Assembly: GCA_900543885.1 (NCBI GenBank)
Contig: UQTA01000018.1
Location: 1-47,817, forward strand
Reading direction: 5' to 3'
From: an uncultured Clostridium sp.
GTDB lineage: Bacteria; Bacillota; Clostridia; Lachnospirales; Lachnospiraceae
Length of the DNA: 47,817 nucleotides
Every line of letters starts with the position of its first letter. Within the stretch, counting starts at the first letter, position 1. The notes beneath the pieces were generated by a model. The model did not search any database. It was not told the origin of the DNA and saw only the letters and a list, made by a program, of their open reading frames with translations. The position numbers and the translations under genes are program-made. This document shows, piece after piece, positions 1 through 7,775 of this stretch.

Positions 1-342
1 CCAATGGATATCTTCAACAATGATCCGCAGATCCGCAGAGTCCTGATGCAGCTGACCAATGGATACTATTCACCAAAGGATCCGCAGATGTTTAAGGAAA
101 TCTATGATTCTCTGTTAAATAACTTTGGAGGCAGCCGTCCGGATACTTACTTTATCCTGAAAGACTTCCGATCTTATGCAGAGGCTCATGAAAAGATCGA
201 CAAGGCTTACAGAGACAGACAGTGGTGGGCAAAGGCAGCTCTTATCAATGTTTCCCACAGCGGCAAGTTTACATCAGACCGTACTATTGAGGAGTATGTA
301 AGAGATATCTGGCATCTGAAAAAGGTGACATTAGAGCAGTAA
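1..342 (+). CDS. glgP: Glycogen/alpha-glucan phosphorylase, C-terminal end (5' truncated)
   Basis: This is the last 113 codons of a gene entering from the left edge of the window. The pattern of Asp-Tyr-Phe plus Ser-Tyr-Ala-Glu-Ala, then a Tyr-Arg-Asp run, then SGKFTSDRTIEEYVRDIW is typical of the C-terminus of pyridoxal-phosphate-dependent glycogen/starch phosphorylases, which release glucose-1-phosphate from alpha-1,4-glucans in the cytoplasm. The pyridoxal-binding lysine and active site lie upstream of the window. A strong intrinsic terminator follows 46 bp after the stop, so this gene ends its transcription unit. Assignment rests only on the tail, but that tail is well conserved. Confidence 0.85.
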   Translation, partial: PMDIFNNDPQIRRVLMQLTNGYYSPKDPQMFKEIYDSLLNNFGGSRPDTYFILKDFRSYAEAHEKIDKAYRDRQWWAKAALINVSHSGKFTSDRTIEEYVRDIWHLKKVTLEQ

Positions 343-388
343 AGCTGGTTTATGTAAGAGCATGGACAGTATGAACACTGCGATTTAC

Positions 389-431
389 GGGGGTGCTGCA
401 GAAGCTTGTATTTTGCAGCGCCCCTGTTTTT
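389..431 (+). terminator. Intrinsic terminator after glgP
   Basis: GGGGTGCTGCA pairs with TGCAGCGCCCC (one G-U pair) around a 13-nt loop and is followed by a short T run. It separates glgP from the methionine genes. Confidence 0.85.
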
Positions 432-448
432 GAAGAGGATTTTTTAAC

Positions 449-515
449 GTATTTCTTCAAATGTGCTCTGGAAATATGTTTTAAAAACGTATCCCCAGAA
501 TACATTTGAAGATAC
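449..515. repeat. Imperfect inverted repeat before metF
   Basis: A left arm (449-471) containing CTTCAAATGT and TCTGG is matched in reverse complement by a right arm (495-515) containing CCAGA and ACATTTGAAG. The arms are about 20 nt each with a two-base internal mismatch and surround an AT-rich loop. It could be a leader hairpin of metF or a small mobile palindrome remnant. I see no S-box, T-box or cobalamin riboswitch core in this 200-bp gap. Confidence 0.5.
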
Positions 516-554
516 ATTATGTAATAAGCAAATACAAAGGAAGGAATTATATTG

Positions 555-1415
555 ATGAAGATAAAAGATATACTGGCAGAGGGAAGACCAACCCTTTCAT
601 TTGAGGTATTCCCTCCAAAGACAGCAGATGCTTACGAATCTGTAGAAAAGGCAGCTTCCAAGATTGCTGAATTAAAGCCGGATTTCATGAGCGTTACCTA
701 TGGTGCGGGGGGCGGAACCAGTGATTATACAGTAAAGATCGCATCTACCATTAAAGAAGAATATGGTGTAATACCATTGGCACATCTTACCTGTGTTTCT
801 TCTACCAGAGAAAAAGTGCATCATGTATTGGAAGAATTAAAGGCACGTAAAATTGAAAATGTGCTGGCATTAAGGGGAGATATCCCACAGGATGGAAAGA
901 CACCAGATGTATATCATTATGCTTCTGAGCTGATCCATGAGATTAAAGAAGCAGGTGATTTTTGCATCGGTGCGGCCTGCTATCCGGAAGGACATCCAGA
1001 GTCTGCCAACAAGTCTGTAGATATGGATTATTTAAAGCAGAAAGTGGATGCAGGCTGTGATTTTGCTACCACCCAGATGTTCTTTGACAACAGTCTTTTT
1101 TACAGCTATTTATACCGTATCCGTGAGAAAGGCATTACCATTCCTGTGATCGCAGGCATTATGCCTGTTACCAGCGGCAGTCAGTTAAAGCGTATTGCCC
1201 AGATGTCCGGAAGCTATATGCCGGCACGTTTTCTGTCTTTAGTCGATAAATATGGAGACAACCCGGCAGCTATGAAGCAGGCTGGTATTGCATATGCTAC
1301 AGATCAGATCATTGACCTTCTGGCAAATGGCATTAAGGGAATCCATGTGTATACCATGAACAAGCCGGATGTGGCAGCACAGATCCAGAGCAATATTTCA
1401 GAGCTTCTGAAATAG
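555..1415 (+). CDS. metF: Methylenetetrahydrofolate reductase
   Basis: A cytoplasmic 286-aa TIM-barrel protein of the MetF family. It reduces 5,10-methylene-THF to 5-methyl-THF, the methyl donor for methionine synthase. Family signatures include LSFEVFPPKT near the N-terminus (the catalytic Glu of the family lies in the FEVFPPK motif), SVTYGAGG, LRGDIP, AACYPEGHPES, and TTQMFFDN plus IAGIMP in the second half. Length is normal. ATG at 555 is preceded by AGGAAGG with about 10 nt spacing; an in-frame TTG at 552 is a less likely alternative. It lies just upstream of a MetH-activation protein and metH on the same strand, so methyl-group production and use are clustered. In acetogens MetF also serves the Wood-Ljungdahl pathway, but nothing here shows that. 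Confidence 0.95.
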   Translation: MKIKDILAEGRPTLSFEVFPPKTADAYESVEKAASKIAELKPDFMSVTYGAGGGTSDYTVKIASTIKEEYGVIPLAHLTCVSSTREKVHHVLEELKARKIENVLALRGDIPQDGKTPDVYHYASELIHEIKEAGDFCIGAACYPEGHPESANKSVDMDYLKQKVDAGCDFATTQMFFDNSLFYSYLYRIREKGITIPVIAGIMPVTSGSQLKRIAQMSGSYMPARFLSLVDKYGDNPAAMKQAGIAYATDQIIDLLANGIKGIHVYTMNKPDVAAQIQSNISELLK

Positions 1416-1526
1416 CAGACAGAGGTCCTGCGCTGGAAGATCAATGATCGTAAGATTTGATATACTCTCAGAAGTTTAAGCGGAAAAAATGGGAGTATAC
1501 TTTGGCATAGGAGGACATATAGGAAA

Positions 1527-2177
1527 ATGGAACTGGCAGATATTAACAGAAGAGAAGTTCTTCGCTATCTGGGATACAAAAATCAGGAAGCAGATGAGAA
1601 TGTAAGCAGGATAGTGGAAGAATGTCTGTCACTTTTGTGGAAGAATGTTTCGCCAAAATACCGGGTGAGGGAATTTCCTCTTTCTTTAGGAGAAAACGGT
1701 ATCATTGATACAGAAGTTTTCCAGACGAAGAGCAAAAATCTTTCTGTTAATCTGAAAGACTGTGAAAAGGTACTGATCTTTGCGGCCACTCTTGGAGTGG
1801 GAGCAGACTATCTGATCCAGAAGTACAACCGGCTGGAAATGAGCCGGGCAGTGATCCTGCAGGCGGCTTCTGCGGCCATGGTCGAGGAGTATTGTGATCA
1901 GGTGTGCGAAGAACTTAAGAGAGAGTACGAAGAAAAAGGGTTGTATCTGCGTCCAAGATTCAGTCCTGGATATGGGGATTTTTCCTTAAGCTGTCAGAGC
2001 GCTGTTTTAGATGCACTGGATGCAGGAAAGCATCTGGGGATCAAATTGACGGACAGTTTTCTGATGATGCCTTCTAAATCTGTGACAGCAGTGATCGGAG
2101 TGAGCAAAAAGCCCCATAGATGTGATGTGAAAGGCTGCGAAGCCTGTGGAAAGACAGACTGCCTGTACAGAAGGTAG
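1527..2177 (+). CDS. Stand-alone methionine synthase activation-domain protein
   Basis: This 216-aa protein resembles the C-terminal S-adenosylmethionine-binding reactivation domain of MetH, encoded as a separate gene. The segment RPRFSPGYGDFSLSCQ (about residues 138-153) matches the Arg-x-x-x-Gly-Tyr-Gly SAM-binding motif of that domain. The tail carries a cysteine cluster, CDVKGCEACGKTDC, seen in clostridial stand-alone versions. Known biology of the domain: it methylates oxidised cob(II)alamin using SAM and a reductant. The MetH encoded next door lacks this domain, so the two are presumably partners. The ATG at 1527 follows AGGAGG. A short inverted repeat (TATACTCTC with GGGAGTATA, about 1458-1499) lies in the gap upstream. 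Confidence 0.85.
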   Translation: MELADINRREVLRYLGYKNQEADENVSRIVEECLSLLWKNVSPKYRVREFPLSLGENGIIDTEVFQTKSKNLSVNLKDCEKVLIFAATLGVGADYLIQKYNRLEMSRAVILQAASAAMVEEYCDQVCEELKREYEEKGLYLRPRFSPGYGDFSLSCQSAVLDALDAGKHLGIKLTDSFLMMPSKSVTAVIGVSKKPHRCDVKGCEACGKTDCLYRR

Positions 2178-2263
2178 TGGACATATACCTGTTATAGGCA
2201 AAAAAGGATCAGGTAATGTGGCAGATAAATAGATCGAATAAATAGATCAGATGAGGTTTTAGT

Positions 2264-4726
2264 ATGAGCATTTTAGATGAAATAAAAGTGCGCCGCCTGT
2301 ATTGTGACGGCGGCATGGGAAGTCTGCTTCAGGCAGCAGGACTTGCTGCAGGTGAATTACCAGAGCGCTGGAATCTTTCCCATCCGGAAGTCATTACAGA
2401 CGTGCACAGAAAATACCTGGCAGCAGGCGCGGATATTATGACTACCAATACCTTTGGCGCCAATCGTTTAAAATATGACGGAGACGGAGAGTTAAAGGCA
2501 ATCGTGGAGGCAGCCGTTGCCAATGCAAAAAAGGCAGTGGAGGAAGCAGGAAGAGGCTATGTGGCACTGGATCTGGGCCCAACAGGAAAGCTTCTAAAAC
2601 CCCTTGGCGATCTTCCTTTTGAAACAGCCGTATCTTTATATAAAGAAGTTGTTTCCATTGGTGCGGCAGCAGGAGCAGACCTGGTGCTGATCGAGACCAT
2701 GAGTGACAGTTATGAGCTAAAGGCTGCTGTCCTGGCAGCAAAAGAGGCAGGATTTAAGCCAGAAACAGGAGAAAGACTGCCAATTTTTGCTACGGTTATT
2801 TATGATGAAAAGGGAAAACTGCTTACTGGCGGAAATGTAGAGTCTACAGTAGCACTGTTAGAAGGCCTGGGAGTAGATGTACTGGGTGTCAACTGTGGTC
2901 TGGGACCGGAACAGATGAAAGGAATCGTAAAGGATATCCTGGAGGTTTCTTCTACACCTGTTTTAGTTAACCCTAACGCTGGTCTTCCAAGAAGTGAAAA
3001 CGGGAAAACAGTGTATGATGTAGACCCGAAAGATTTTGCAGCTGTTATGGAAGAAATTGTAAAAATGGGCGCTGTGATCACTGGCGGCTGCTGCGGCACC
3101 ACACCAGATCATATCCATGCCATGGTAGAACTGACAAAGGATATTCCTGTTTTGATGCCGGAAAAGAAGCACCGTACCGTGATCTCATCCTATTCTCAGG
3201 CAGTTGTATTTGATAAGAAAACCATTATCATTGGCGAGCGCATTAATCCTACAGGAAAATCGAAATTTAAGCAGGCATTGCGTGACCACAACCTGGAATA
3301 CATTCTCAGAGAAGGTGTGACTCAGCAGGATAATGGTGCAGATGTGCTGGATGTGAACGTAGGTCTTCCAGAGATCGATGAGCCATCTATGATGGAAGAT
3401 GTAGTAAAAGAGTTGCAGGCAGTGATCGACCTGCCGCTGCAGTTAGATACCTCCAGTGCAGAAGCCATGGAACGGGGGCTTCGTGTATACAACGGAAAAC
3501 CTTTGATCAACTCTGTCAACGGTAAAAAGGAAGTGATGGAGCAGATCTTCCCGCTGGTAGCAAAATACGGCGGCGTGGTTGTTGGACTTTGCCTGGATGA
3601 AGACGGCATTCCTGAAACTGCAGAGGGAAGGATCGCAGTTGGAAAGAAGATCATTGAGACAGCTGCTACTTACGGGATCGGACCGGAAGATATTATTTTA
3701 GATGGTCTGTGCATGACGGTAAGCTCCGACAGTCAGGGAGCTATCGTGACTTTGGAAACCCTTAGAAAGATCCGCGATGAACTGGGCGGAAAGTCTGTTT
3801 TAGGCGTATCCAATATTTCTTTTGGACTTCCTCAGAGAGAGATCATCAATGGTGCGTTCTTTACCATGGCTATGGAAAGTGGTTTAAGCGCTGCCATCAT
3901 CAATCCTAATTCTGAGGCTATGATGCGGGCATATTACAGCTTTAATGCACTGATGAACCTGGATCCACAGTGCAGCCAGTATATCAGTATTTACAGTGGT
4001 CAGACAGCCGGTCTTGGACAGACCATTGGAAAAGGCGGAAGCGGCAGCAATGGTTCAGGAACAGCCGGAAATGGCTCTGCAGGTGCTGGAAGTACCGGAA
4101 GTCTGGGAAATGCCATTGAACGTGGCTTAAAAGAAGTAGCAGTAGAAAGTGTAACTGCTCTTTTAAAAGAAAAGGAAGCACTGGATGTGATCAACGAGGA
4201 GATCATCCCGGCATTAGATCATGTTGGAAAAGGCTTTGAAAAAGGCACAGTTTTCCTTCCGCAGCTTTTAATGAGCGCAGAAGCTGCCAAAGCAGCCTTT
4301 GAAGTGATCAAAAATGCCATGGCTGGCAGCGGAGAAGCACAGGAGAAAAAAGGAACGATCATTCTGGCAACTGTAAAAGGGGATATCCATGATATTGGAA
4401 AGAATATTGTGAAAGTTCTTTTGGAGAACTACAGTTACGATGTTATTGACCTTGGAAAAGATATTCCTCCGGAGACAGTAGTAGAAGAAGCTGTAAGCCG
4501 CCATGTTCCATTAGTTGGCTTAAGCGCTCTGATGACTACCACTGTTCCAAGTATGGAAGAAACCATTAAGCAGCTGCGGGAAAATGCCCCGTGGGTAAAA
4601 GTCATGGTTGGCGGTGCTGTGCTGACTCAGGAATATGCAGACACCATTGGGGCAGATGCGTACTGTAAAGATGCCATGGCATCCGTACACTATGCAGAAA
4701 CGGTCTTCCCAACTCTTTTCCAGTAA
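2264..4726 (+). CDS. metH: Cobalamin-dependent methionine synthase (without activation domain)
   Basis: An 820-aa cytoplasmic enzyme transferring a methyl group from 5-methyl-THF to homocysteine. Domain order: homocysteine-binding barrel (residues about 1-295) with zinc ligands in NCGLG and GGCCGT; pterin-binding barrel (about 310-570) with IIIGERINPTGK and DVNVGLPEID; helical cap (about 630-680); and a B12-binding Rossmann domain with GDIHDIGKN, where His709 is the lower axial cobalt ligand. The canonical fourth SAM-binding domain is absent and is supplied by the gene just upstream. An unusual Gly/Ser/Ala/Thr-rich linker, about residues 583-620, sits between the pterin and cobalamin modules. 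Start ATG 2264 follows a weak GATGAGG-type site. Confidence 0.95.
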   Translation: MSILDEIKVRRLYCDGGMGSLLQAAGLAAGELPERWNLSHPEVITDVHRKYLAAGADIMTTNTFGANRLKYDGDGELKAIVEAAVANAKKAVEEAGRGYVALDLGPTGKLLKPLGDLPFETAVSLYKEVVSIGAAAGADLVLIETMSDSYELKAAVLAAKEAGFKPETGERLPIFATVIYDEKGKLLTGGNVESTVALLEGLGVDVLGVNCGLGPEQMKGIVKDILEVSSTPVLVNPNAGLPRSENGKTVYDVDPKDFAAVMEEIVKMGAVITGGCCGTTPDHIHAMVELTKDIPVLMPEKKHRTVISSYSQAVVFDKKTIIIGERINPTGKSKFKQALRDHNLEYILREGVTQQDNGADVLDVNVGLPEIDEPSMMEDVVKELQAVIDLPLQLDTSSAEAMERGLRVYNGKPLINSVNGKKEVMEQIFPLVAKYGGVVVGLCLDEDGIPETAEGRIAVGKKIIETAATYGIGPEDIILDGLCMTVSSDSQGAIVTLETLRKIRDELGGKSVLGVSNISFGLPQREIINGAFFTMAMESGLSAAIINPNSEAMMRAYYSFNALMNLDPQCSQYISIYSGQTAGLGQTIGKGGSGSNGSGTAGNGSAGAGSTGSLGNAIERGLKEVAVESVTALLKEKEALDVINEEIIPALDHVGKGFEKGTVFLPQLLMSAEAAKAAFEVIKNAMAGSGEAQEKKGTIILATVKGDIHDIGKNIVKVLLENYSYDVIDLGKDIPPETVVEEAVSRHVPLVGLSALMTTTVPSMEETIKQLRENAPWVKVMVGGAVLTQEYADTIGADAYCKDAMASVHYAETVFPTLFQ

Positions 4727-4727
4727 T

Positions 4728-4759
4728 TGCCAGGTAATTTCCCAGAAATATGTGATAAT
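4728..4759 (+). promoter_or_regulatory. Possible promoter of the cysteine-rich peptide gene
   Basis: TTGCCA (4728-4733) and an extended -10 (TG then GATAAT at 4754-4759) are separated by 20 bp. That spacing is long, so the extended -10 would have to carry the promoter. It begins right at the metH stop codon. Confidence 0.35.
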
Positions 4760-4766
4760 ATAGTTT

Positions 4767-4794
4767 TGTAACAGAAATGCAACAAAAATGTAAC
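4767..4794 (+). repeat. Three 11-bp phased TGTAAC-type repeats
   Basis: TGTAAC, TGCAAC and TGTAAC occur at exact 11-bp steps (4767, 4778, 4789). The half-site and five-base gap fit the published WalR (YycF) consensus TGTWAH-N5-TGTWAH of Firmicutes; the middle copy deviates by T to C. They lie between a candidate -10 and the start codon of the cysteine-rich peptide. Binding by WalR is inference. Confidence 0.5.
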
Positions 4795-4817
4795 AAAATG
4801 AAAGTGAGGACAAAACT

Positions 4818-5069
4818 ATGTTATCAGTATCCACAATGGCACTTGCAGCAATGATCGGTTCTGCATGCGTACCAGGCGCAAATCAGGCATGCAGCGTAAA
4901 TATTTGTACATATGATCAGGCAAGATGCATTCAGGCAGAGTGCGAGGCAAATGGAGGACAGGACTTAAACTGTCTGTTAAATGGTCTTGGCGCATGCCTT
5001 CCAAATGGCTGCCAGAATGGAAATGTAAGACCGGTTGTTGGATCTGCTTTGGGAAATTGCAGAAGATAA
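4818..5069 (+). CDS. Small nine-cysteine protein of unknown function
   Basis: This is an 83-aa product with nine cysteines (residues 17, 25, 30, 37, 42, 52, 60, 65 and 81). The N-terminal 16 residues are hydrophobic and small (LSVSTMALAAMIGSA), like a short leader, but without the usual positive start of a signal peptide. The body is rich in Asn, Gly and Cys, and the C-terminus is NCRR. A ribosome binding site (GTGAGG) precedes ATG 4818, and a strong intrinsic terminator follows, so it looks like a real monocistronic gene. I do not recognise the family. Possibilities are a secreted disulfide-rich peptide, a metal-binding protein or a peptide precursor. It is not the SCIFF peptide (length and cysteine spacing differ), and no maturation enzyme is adjacent. 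Confidence 0.65.
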   Translation: MLSVSTMALAAMIGSACVPGANQACSVNICTYDQARCIQAECEANGGQDLNCLLNGLGACLPNGCQNGNVRPVVGSALGNCRR

Positions 5070-5118
5070 GAAACGTTTATCGGGTCTATAACAAAAGATA
5101 AAAGATAGTAATTAATAC

Positions 5119-5170
5119 AAAGGTGCTGCTGCAAAATATACGTTATATTTTGCAGCAGCCCTTTCGTTTA
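5119..5170 (+). terminator. Strong intrinsic terminator after the cysteine-rich gene
   Basis: GCTGCTGCAAAATATA pairs perfectly with TATATTTTGCAGCAGC around a three-base loop and is extended by AAAGG/CCTTT. The stem is long and continues into a T-containing tail. Confidence 0.85.
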
Positions 5171-5175
5171 GTAGT

Positions 5176-5272
5176 TACAGTTCAGCCTTATGAAGATTTA
5201 GCGCCAAAAGCACTTATGAAAACAAGTTTTCAACGTACTTTTGACTCTAAATCTTCCCAAGGCTGAACTGTA
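5176..5272. repeat. Long palindromic repeat element, copy 1
   Basis: The 97-bp element begins TACAGTTCAGCCTT and ends AAGGCTGAACTGTA. The arms stay paired almost to the centre (GAAGATTTAG with CTAAATCTTC, CAAAAG with CTTTTG). A second, inverted and enlarged copy is at 36314-36466 and a fragment at 38955-38977. It lies between the convergent cysteine-rich gene and the Crp-like regulator and may terminate both. It resembles a MITE or REP-type palindrome; no transposase is nearby. Confidence 0.8.
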
Positions 5273-5275
5273 TTA

Positions 5276-5989
5276 TTATAATAATTGTTTAGCTTGCTGT
5301 TCGTTTATATAAATCTTTCCTTTGCGCAGACTGATCCTGTTTTCGGCTTCCAGTTCCTGTACGGTCCGATTCACAGTACGTACAGAACATCCCAGATGGG
5401 CTGCGATCTCCGGACGAGTGAAGGAGATGCGGATGGGATAGACAGAGCCGGTGTTTGTATTGTCATTAACAGCCTGGGTGATCTGTTCTTTCAGAAAATA
5501 AAGCATGCGGGTATGATTGTCGGAAAAAAGATTCTGGCGTTGGAACTGAGCCTGAGCCACCAGCTGAGATATGATCATACGGCTTCGCAGGAAAAGGGCG
5601 TGGGAGTCACTTCGCAGCCAGGTCATATATTCAGCAGCCGGGATCACCAGGCAAAGAGAATCTTCCAACGTTGTTACAGTTACCAGACGCATCAGTTTCC
5701 CAGTAAAAAATTCGTAATCCCCCACAATGTCTAAAGCTTTGATCTCTGTAAAATGATATGGCGCATCTGACACATGTTCCTCTACTGCTTCCAGCCGTCC
5801 TTTTAAAAGAATGTATACATGGGCGCTGCTGTCACCGGCAGCCACCAGGCGGCTTCCTTTTTTATAAGAGCGGAGCATCAGCACTGGCTGGATATAAGAA
5901 GGAGAAAATTTGAAAAAATCTTCTAAAAAGTTTTTTTGTTTTAAAGTAAATGGATAATTTAATTCGTTGATTTTTAACAAAACTGCCAC
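5276..5989 (-). CDS. Crp/Fnr family transcriptional regulator
   Basis: A 237-aa protein with an N-terminal cyclic-nucleotide-binding beta-barrel (about residues 40-130; SRLVAAGDSSAHVYILLKGRLEA fits the RCNB fold in two stretches) and a C-terminal winged helix-turn-helix (about 180-225; PEIAAHLGCSVRTVNRTVQEL). The Arg/Ser effector signature of true cAMP receptors is not evident, so the ligand is unknown. The start is GTG at 5989 with AAGGA only three bases upstream; an in-frame TTG three codons later has better spacing and may be used. It is divergent from deoD across 68 bp, so it may control deoD and itself. Confidence 0.88.
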   Translation of the reverse strand: MAVLLKINELNYPFTLKQKNFLEDFFKFSPSYIQPVLMLRSYKKGSRLVAAGDSSAHVYILLKGRLEAVEEHVSDAPYHFTEIKALDIVGDYEFFTGKLMRLVTVTTLEDSLCLVIPAAEYMTWLRSDSHALFLRSRMIISQLVAQAQFQRQNLFSDNHTRMLYFLKEQITQAVNDNTNTGSVYPIRISFTRPEIAAHLGCSVRTVNRTVQELEAENRISLRKGKIYINEQQAKQLL

Positions 5990-6057
5990 ATGTCCTTTTT
6001 TTTAGTATAGTATCATTCTATAGTAATAATAATAAGATGACAAGGAGGAAATTTTTT

Positions 6058-6771
6058 ATGGCAACACCACACAATCAGGCGGAAAAAGGTGAAATCGCAA
6101 AAAAGATATTGATGCCAGGGGATCCACTTCGCGCAAAATTCATTGCAGAGCATTTTCTTACAGATGCGAAGCTGGTAAATGAAGTCCGCGGGGCATATGC
6201 TTATACAGGTACTTATAAAGGGGAAAAAGTAACTGTAATGGCAAGCGGAATGGGAATGCCTTCTATCGGTATCTATTCTTATGAGCTGTTTTCTGTATAT
6301 GACGTAGACCAGATCATCCGTATTGGTTCTGCCGGTGCTTATGTACCAGAACTGAATTTAGGTGATGTGGTGTTAGAAGAGAGCGCATGGAGTGAGTCCA
6401 CTTTTGCACATACTCAGAGCGGTTACGATAAAGATACGATCACTCCAGATCCAGAACTGTATGCTCATATTTTAGAGGCAGCAAAGCGCAGCAACATTAC
6501 GGTAAAGCCTGTAAAAGTACATTCCAGTGACGTATTTTATACAGAGCCAAATGTAGACGGCTATAAAGAGATCAGCGCAAAACATGGCTGTGCCTGTGTA
6601 GAAATGGAAAGCTTTGCTTTACTCCACAATGCAAATGTGCTTCACAAAAAGGCTGCATGCCTGCTGACTATTTCTGATTCCATGCCAAAGAATGAACATG
6701 CCACAGCAGCAGAACGCCAGACATCCTTTACAGATATGATGACCGTTGCTTTGGAAGCATGCCTGGATTGA
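6058..6771 (+). CDS. deoD: Purine-nucleoside phosphorylase, DeoD type
   Basis: A cytoplasmic hexameric-type purine nucleoside phosphorylase of 237 aa, which cleaves purine (deoxy)nucleosides with phosphate to base plus (deoxy)ribose-1-phosphate. Seen: MPGDPLRAKFIAE (phosphate-site region), IRIGSAGAY, VHSSDVFY, the substrate-binding EMESFALL, and ISDSMPKNE with the catalytic Asp. ATG 6058 is chosen because AAGGAGG lies just upstream; an earlier in-frame ATG at 6037 would place that ribosome binding site inside the coding region. It is a single gene divergent from a Crp-like regulator. It complements the nucleoside hydrolase and adenine deaminase encoded further right. Confidence 0.95.
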   Translation: MATPHNQAEKGEIAKKILMPGDPLRAKFIAEHFLTDAKLVNEVRGAYAYTGTYKGEKVTVMASGMGMPSIGIYSYELFSVYDVDQIIRIGSAGAYVPELNLGDVVLEESAWSESTFAHTQSGYDKDTITPDPELYAHILEAAKRSNITVKPVKVHSSDVFYTEPNVDGYKEISAKHGCACVEMESFALLHNANVLHKKAACLLTISDSMPKNEHATAAERQTSFTDMMTVALEACLD

Positions 6772-6905
6772 TCAAAATTCTGTAGGAGAAAAAAGTCTAA
6801 GAGAATAAGAGAAATACACTGTTCCGGTTATAAAATCTTATTATATTCCATATCCTTCCATTAAAGACAGTCTGAACATCCGATTTGATGGAAGGCTCTA
6901 TTAAA

Positions 6906-7775
6906 ATGGAAAAATATGGAAAAAAACAAAAAAATGCAGATAGGTCTCTTAGAAAAATTTCTGGAAAACCAATGAGTGAAAAAAGCATAACACTGCTAAA
7001 AGGCTTTGTGATCGGTTCTACTATGACTGTACCCGGAGTCAGCGGTGGTTCAATGGCAATGGTTTTAGGAATCTATGACCGGCTTTTAAAACATGTCAGT
7101 GAAATAACAAAATATCCAAAAGAAAGTCTCACATTTCTGCTCTGGTTTGCAGCCGGAGCAGGAAGCGGGGCTTTTTTGCTTTCCAGAGGGATCAGCTGGC
7201 TTTTAACTACAAGAGCAGAAGGGATTCTGCGCTTTTTCTTTCTGGGAGCAGTAGCCGGCGGTATTCCGGTGATCTTAAAAAGCGCAGGCGTGAGCCGTAT
7301 CCGAGGAAAAGAAGTTATCTCTATCCTGACAGGGATCCTTACTGCTCTTCTTATTGCATTGATCCCTCAGGGGATATTTGCTCCTGGAGTGGAAAATACC
7401 CCTTTAAATCTGTTCTTTCAGCTTGCAGGCGGCTTTATTATAGCGATAGCCCTAGTTCTTCCAGGTATCAGTGCATCCCAGATGTTATATATGCTGGGAA
7501 TTTACGAAAGTACATTAAAGGCGATCAGCAGTCTGGATATTTTTGCGCTCCTTCCCATAACCTTTGGGGGAATCCTGGGAACCTATTTTACAGCCCGCAT
7601 TTTAGAACAGCTGATCAAAAAACATAAAGAAACTACGTTTTTAATGATCCTGGGCTTTATGCTGGCGTCATTGCCGGAACTTCTGCCGGATCATTTTACA
7701 CAGAAAAACCTGCTGTTAGGTTTTATGGCGCTTACAGCAGGTTTTACAAGTGTTTATTTGGTTACATTAAAATGA
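6906..7775 (+). CDS. DUF368 membrane protein (candidate polyprenyl-phosphate flippase)
   Basis: An integral membrane protein of about 289 aa with roughly eight hydrophobic segments. The signature GSTMTVPGVSGGSMAMVLGIYD near the N-terminus, echoed later by ALVLPGISASQMLYMLGIYE, is the internally repeated pattern of DUF368. Members such as PopT have been reported to recycle undecaprenyl phosphate across the membrane. The N-terminus is ambiguous: ATG 6906 follows GGAAGG at about 11 nt; ATG 6888 and TTG 6885 lack a convincing site. The 3' end overlaps the convergent GntR gene by 22 bp. Confidence 0.85.
   Translation: MEKYGKKQKNADRSLRKISGKPMSEKSITLLKGFVIGSTMTVPGVSGGSMAMVLGIYDRLLKHVSEITKYPKESLTFLLWFAAGAGSGAFLLSRGISWLLTTRAEGILRFFFLGAVAGGIPVILKSAGVSRIRGKEVISILTGILTALLIALIPQGIFAPGVENTPLNLFFQLAGGFIIAIALVLPGISASQMLYMLGIYESTLKAISSLDIFALLPITFGGILGTYFTARILEQLIKKHKETTFLMILGFMLASLPELLPDHFTQKNLLLGFMALTAGFTSVYLVTLK

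Noticed and set aside
342..554. SAM or cobalamin riboswitch before the methionine genes
   Set aside because: No S-box core or cobalamin box sequence could be found; only a terminator and an inverted repeat are visible.
4818..5069. Cysteine-rich protein as the SCIFF ranthipeptide precursor
   Set aside because: SCIFF is about 45 aa with a different cysteine pattern and lies beside its own radical SAM maturase. Here the nearest radical SAM gene is about 3.9 kb away, of SPL type and under another promoter.
5285..5734. A 149-codon frame on the plus strand inside the Crp-like gene
   Set aside because: It is a shadow of the Crp/Fnr coding region; its translation has no domain sense and the opposite frame has clear helix-turn-helix motifs.
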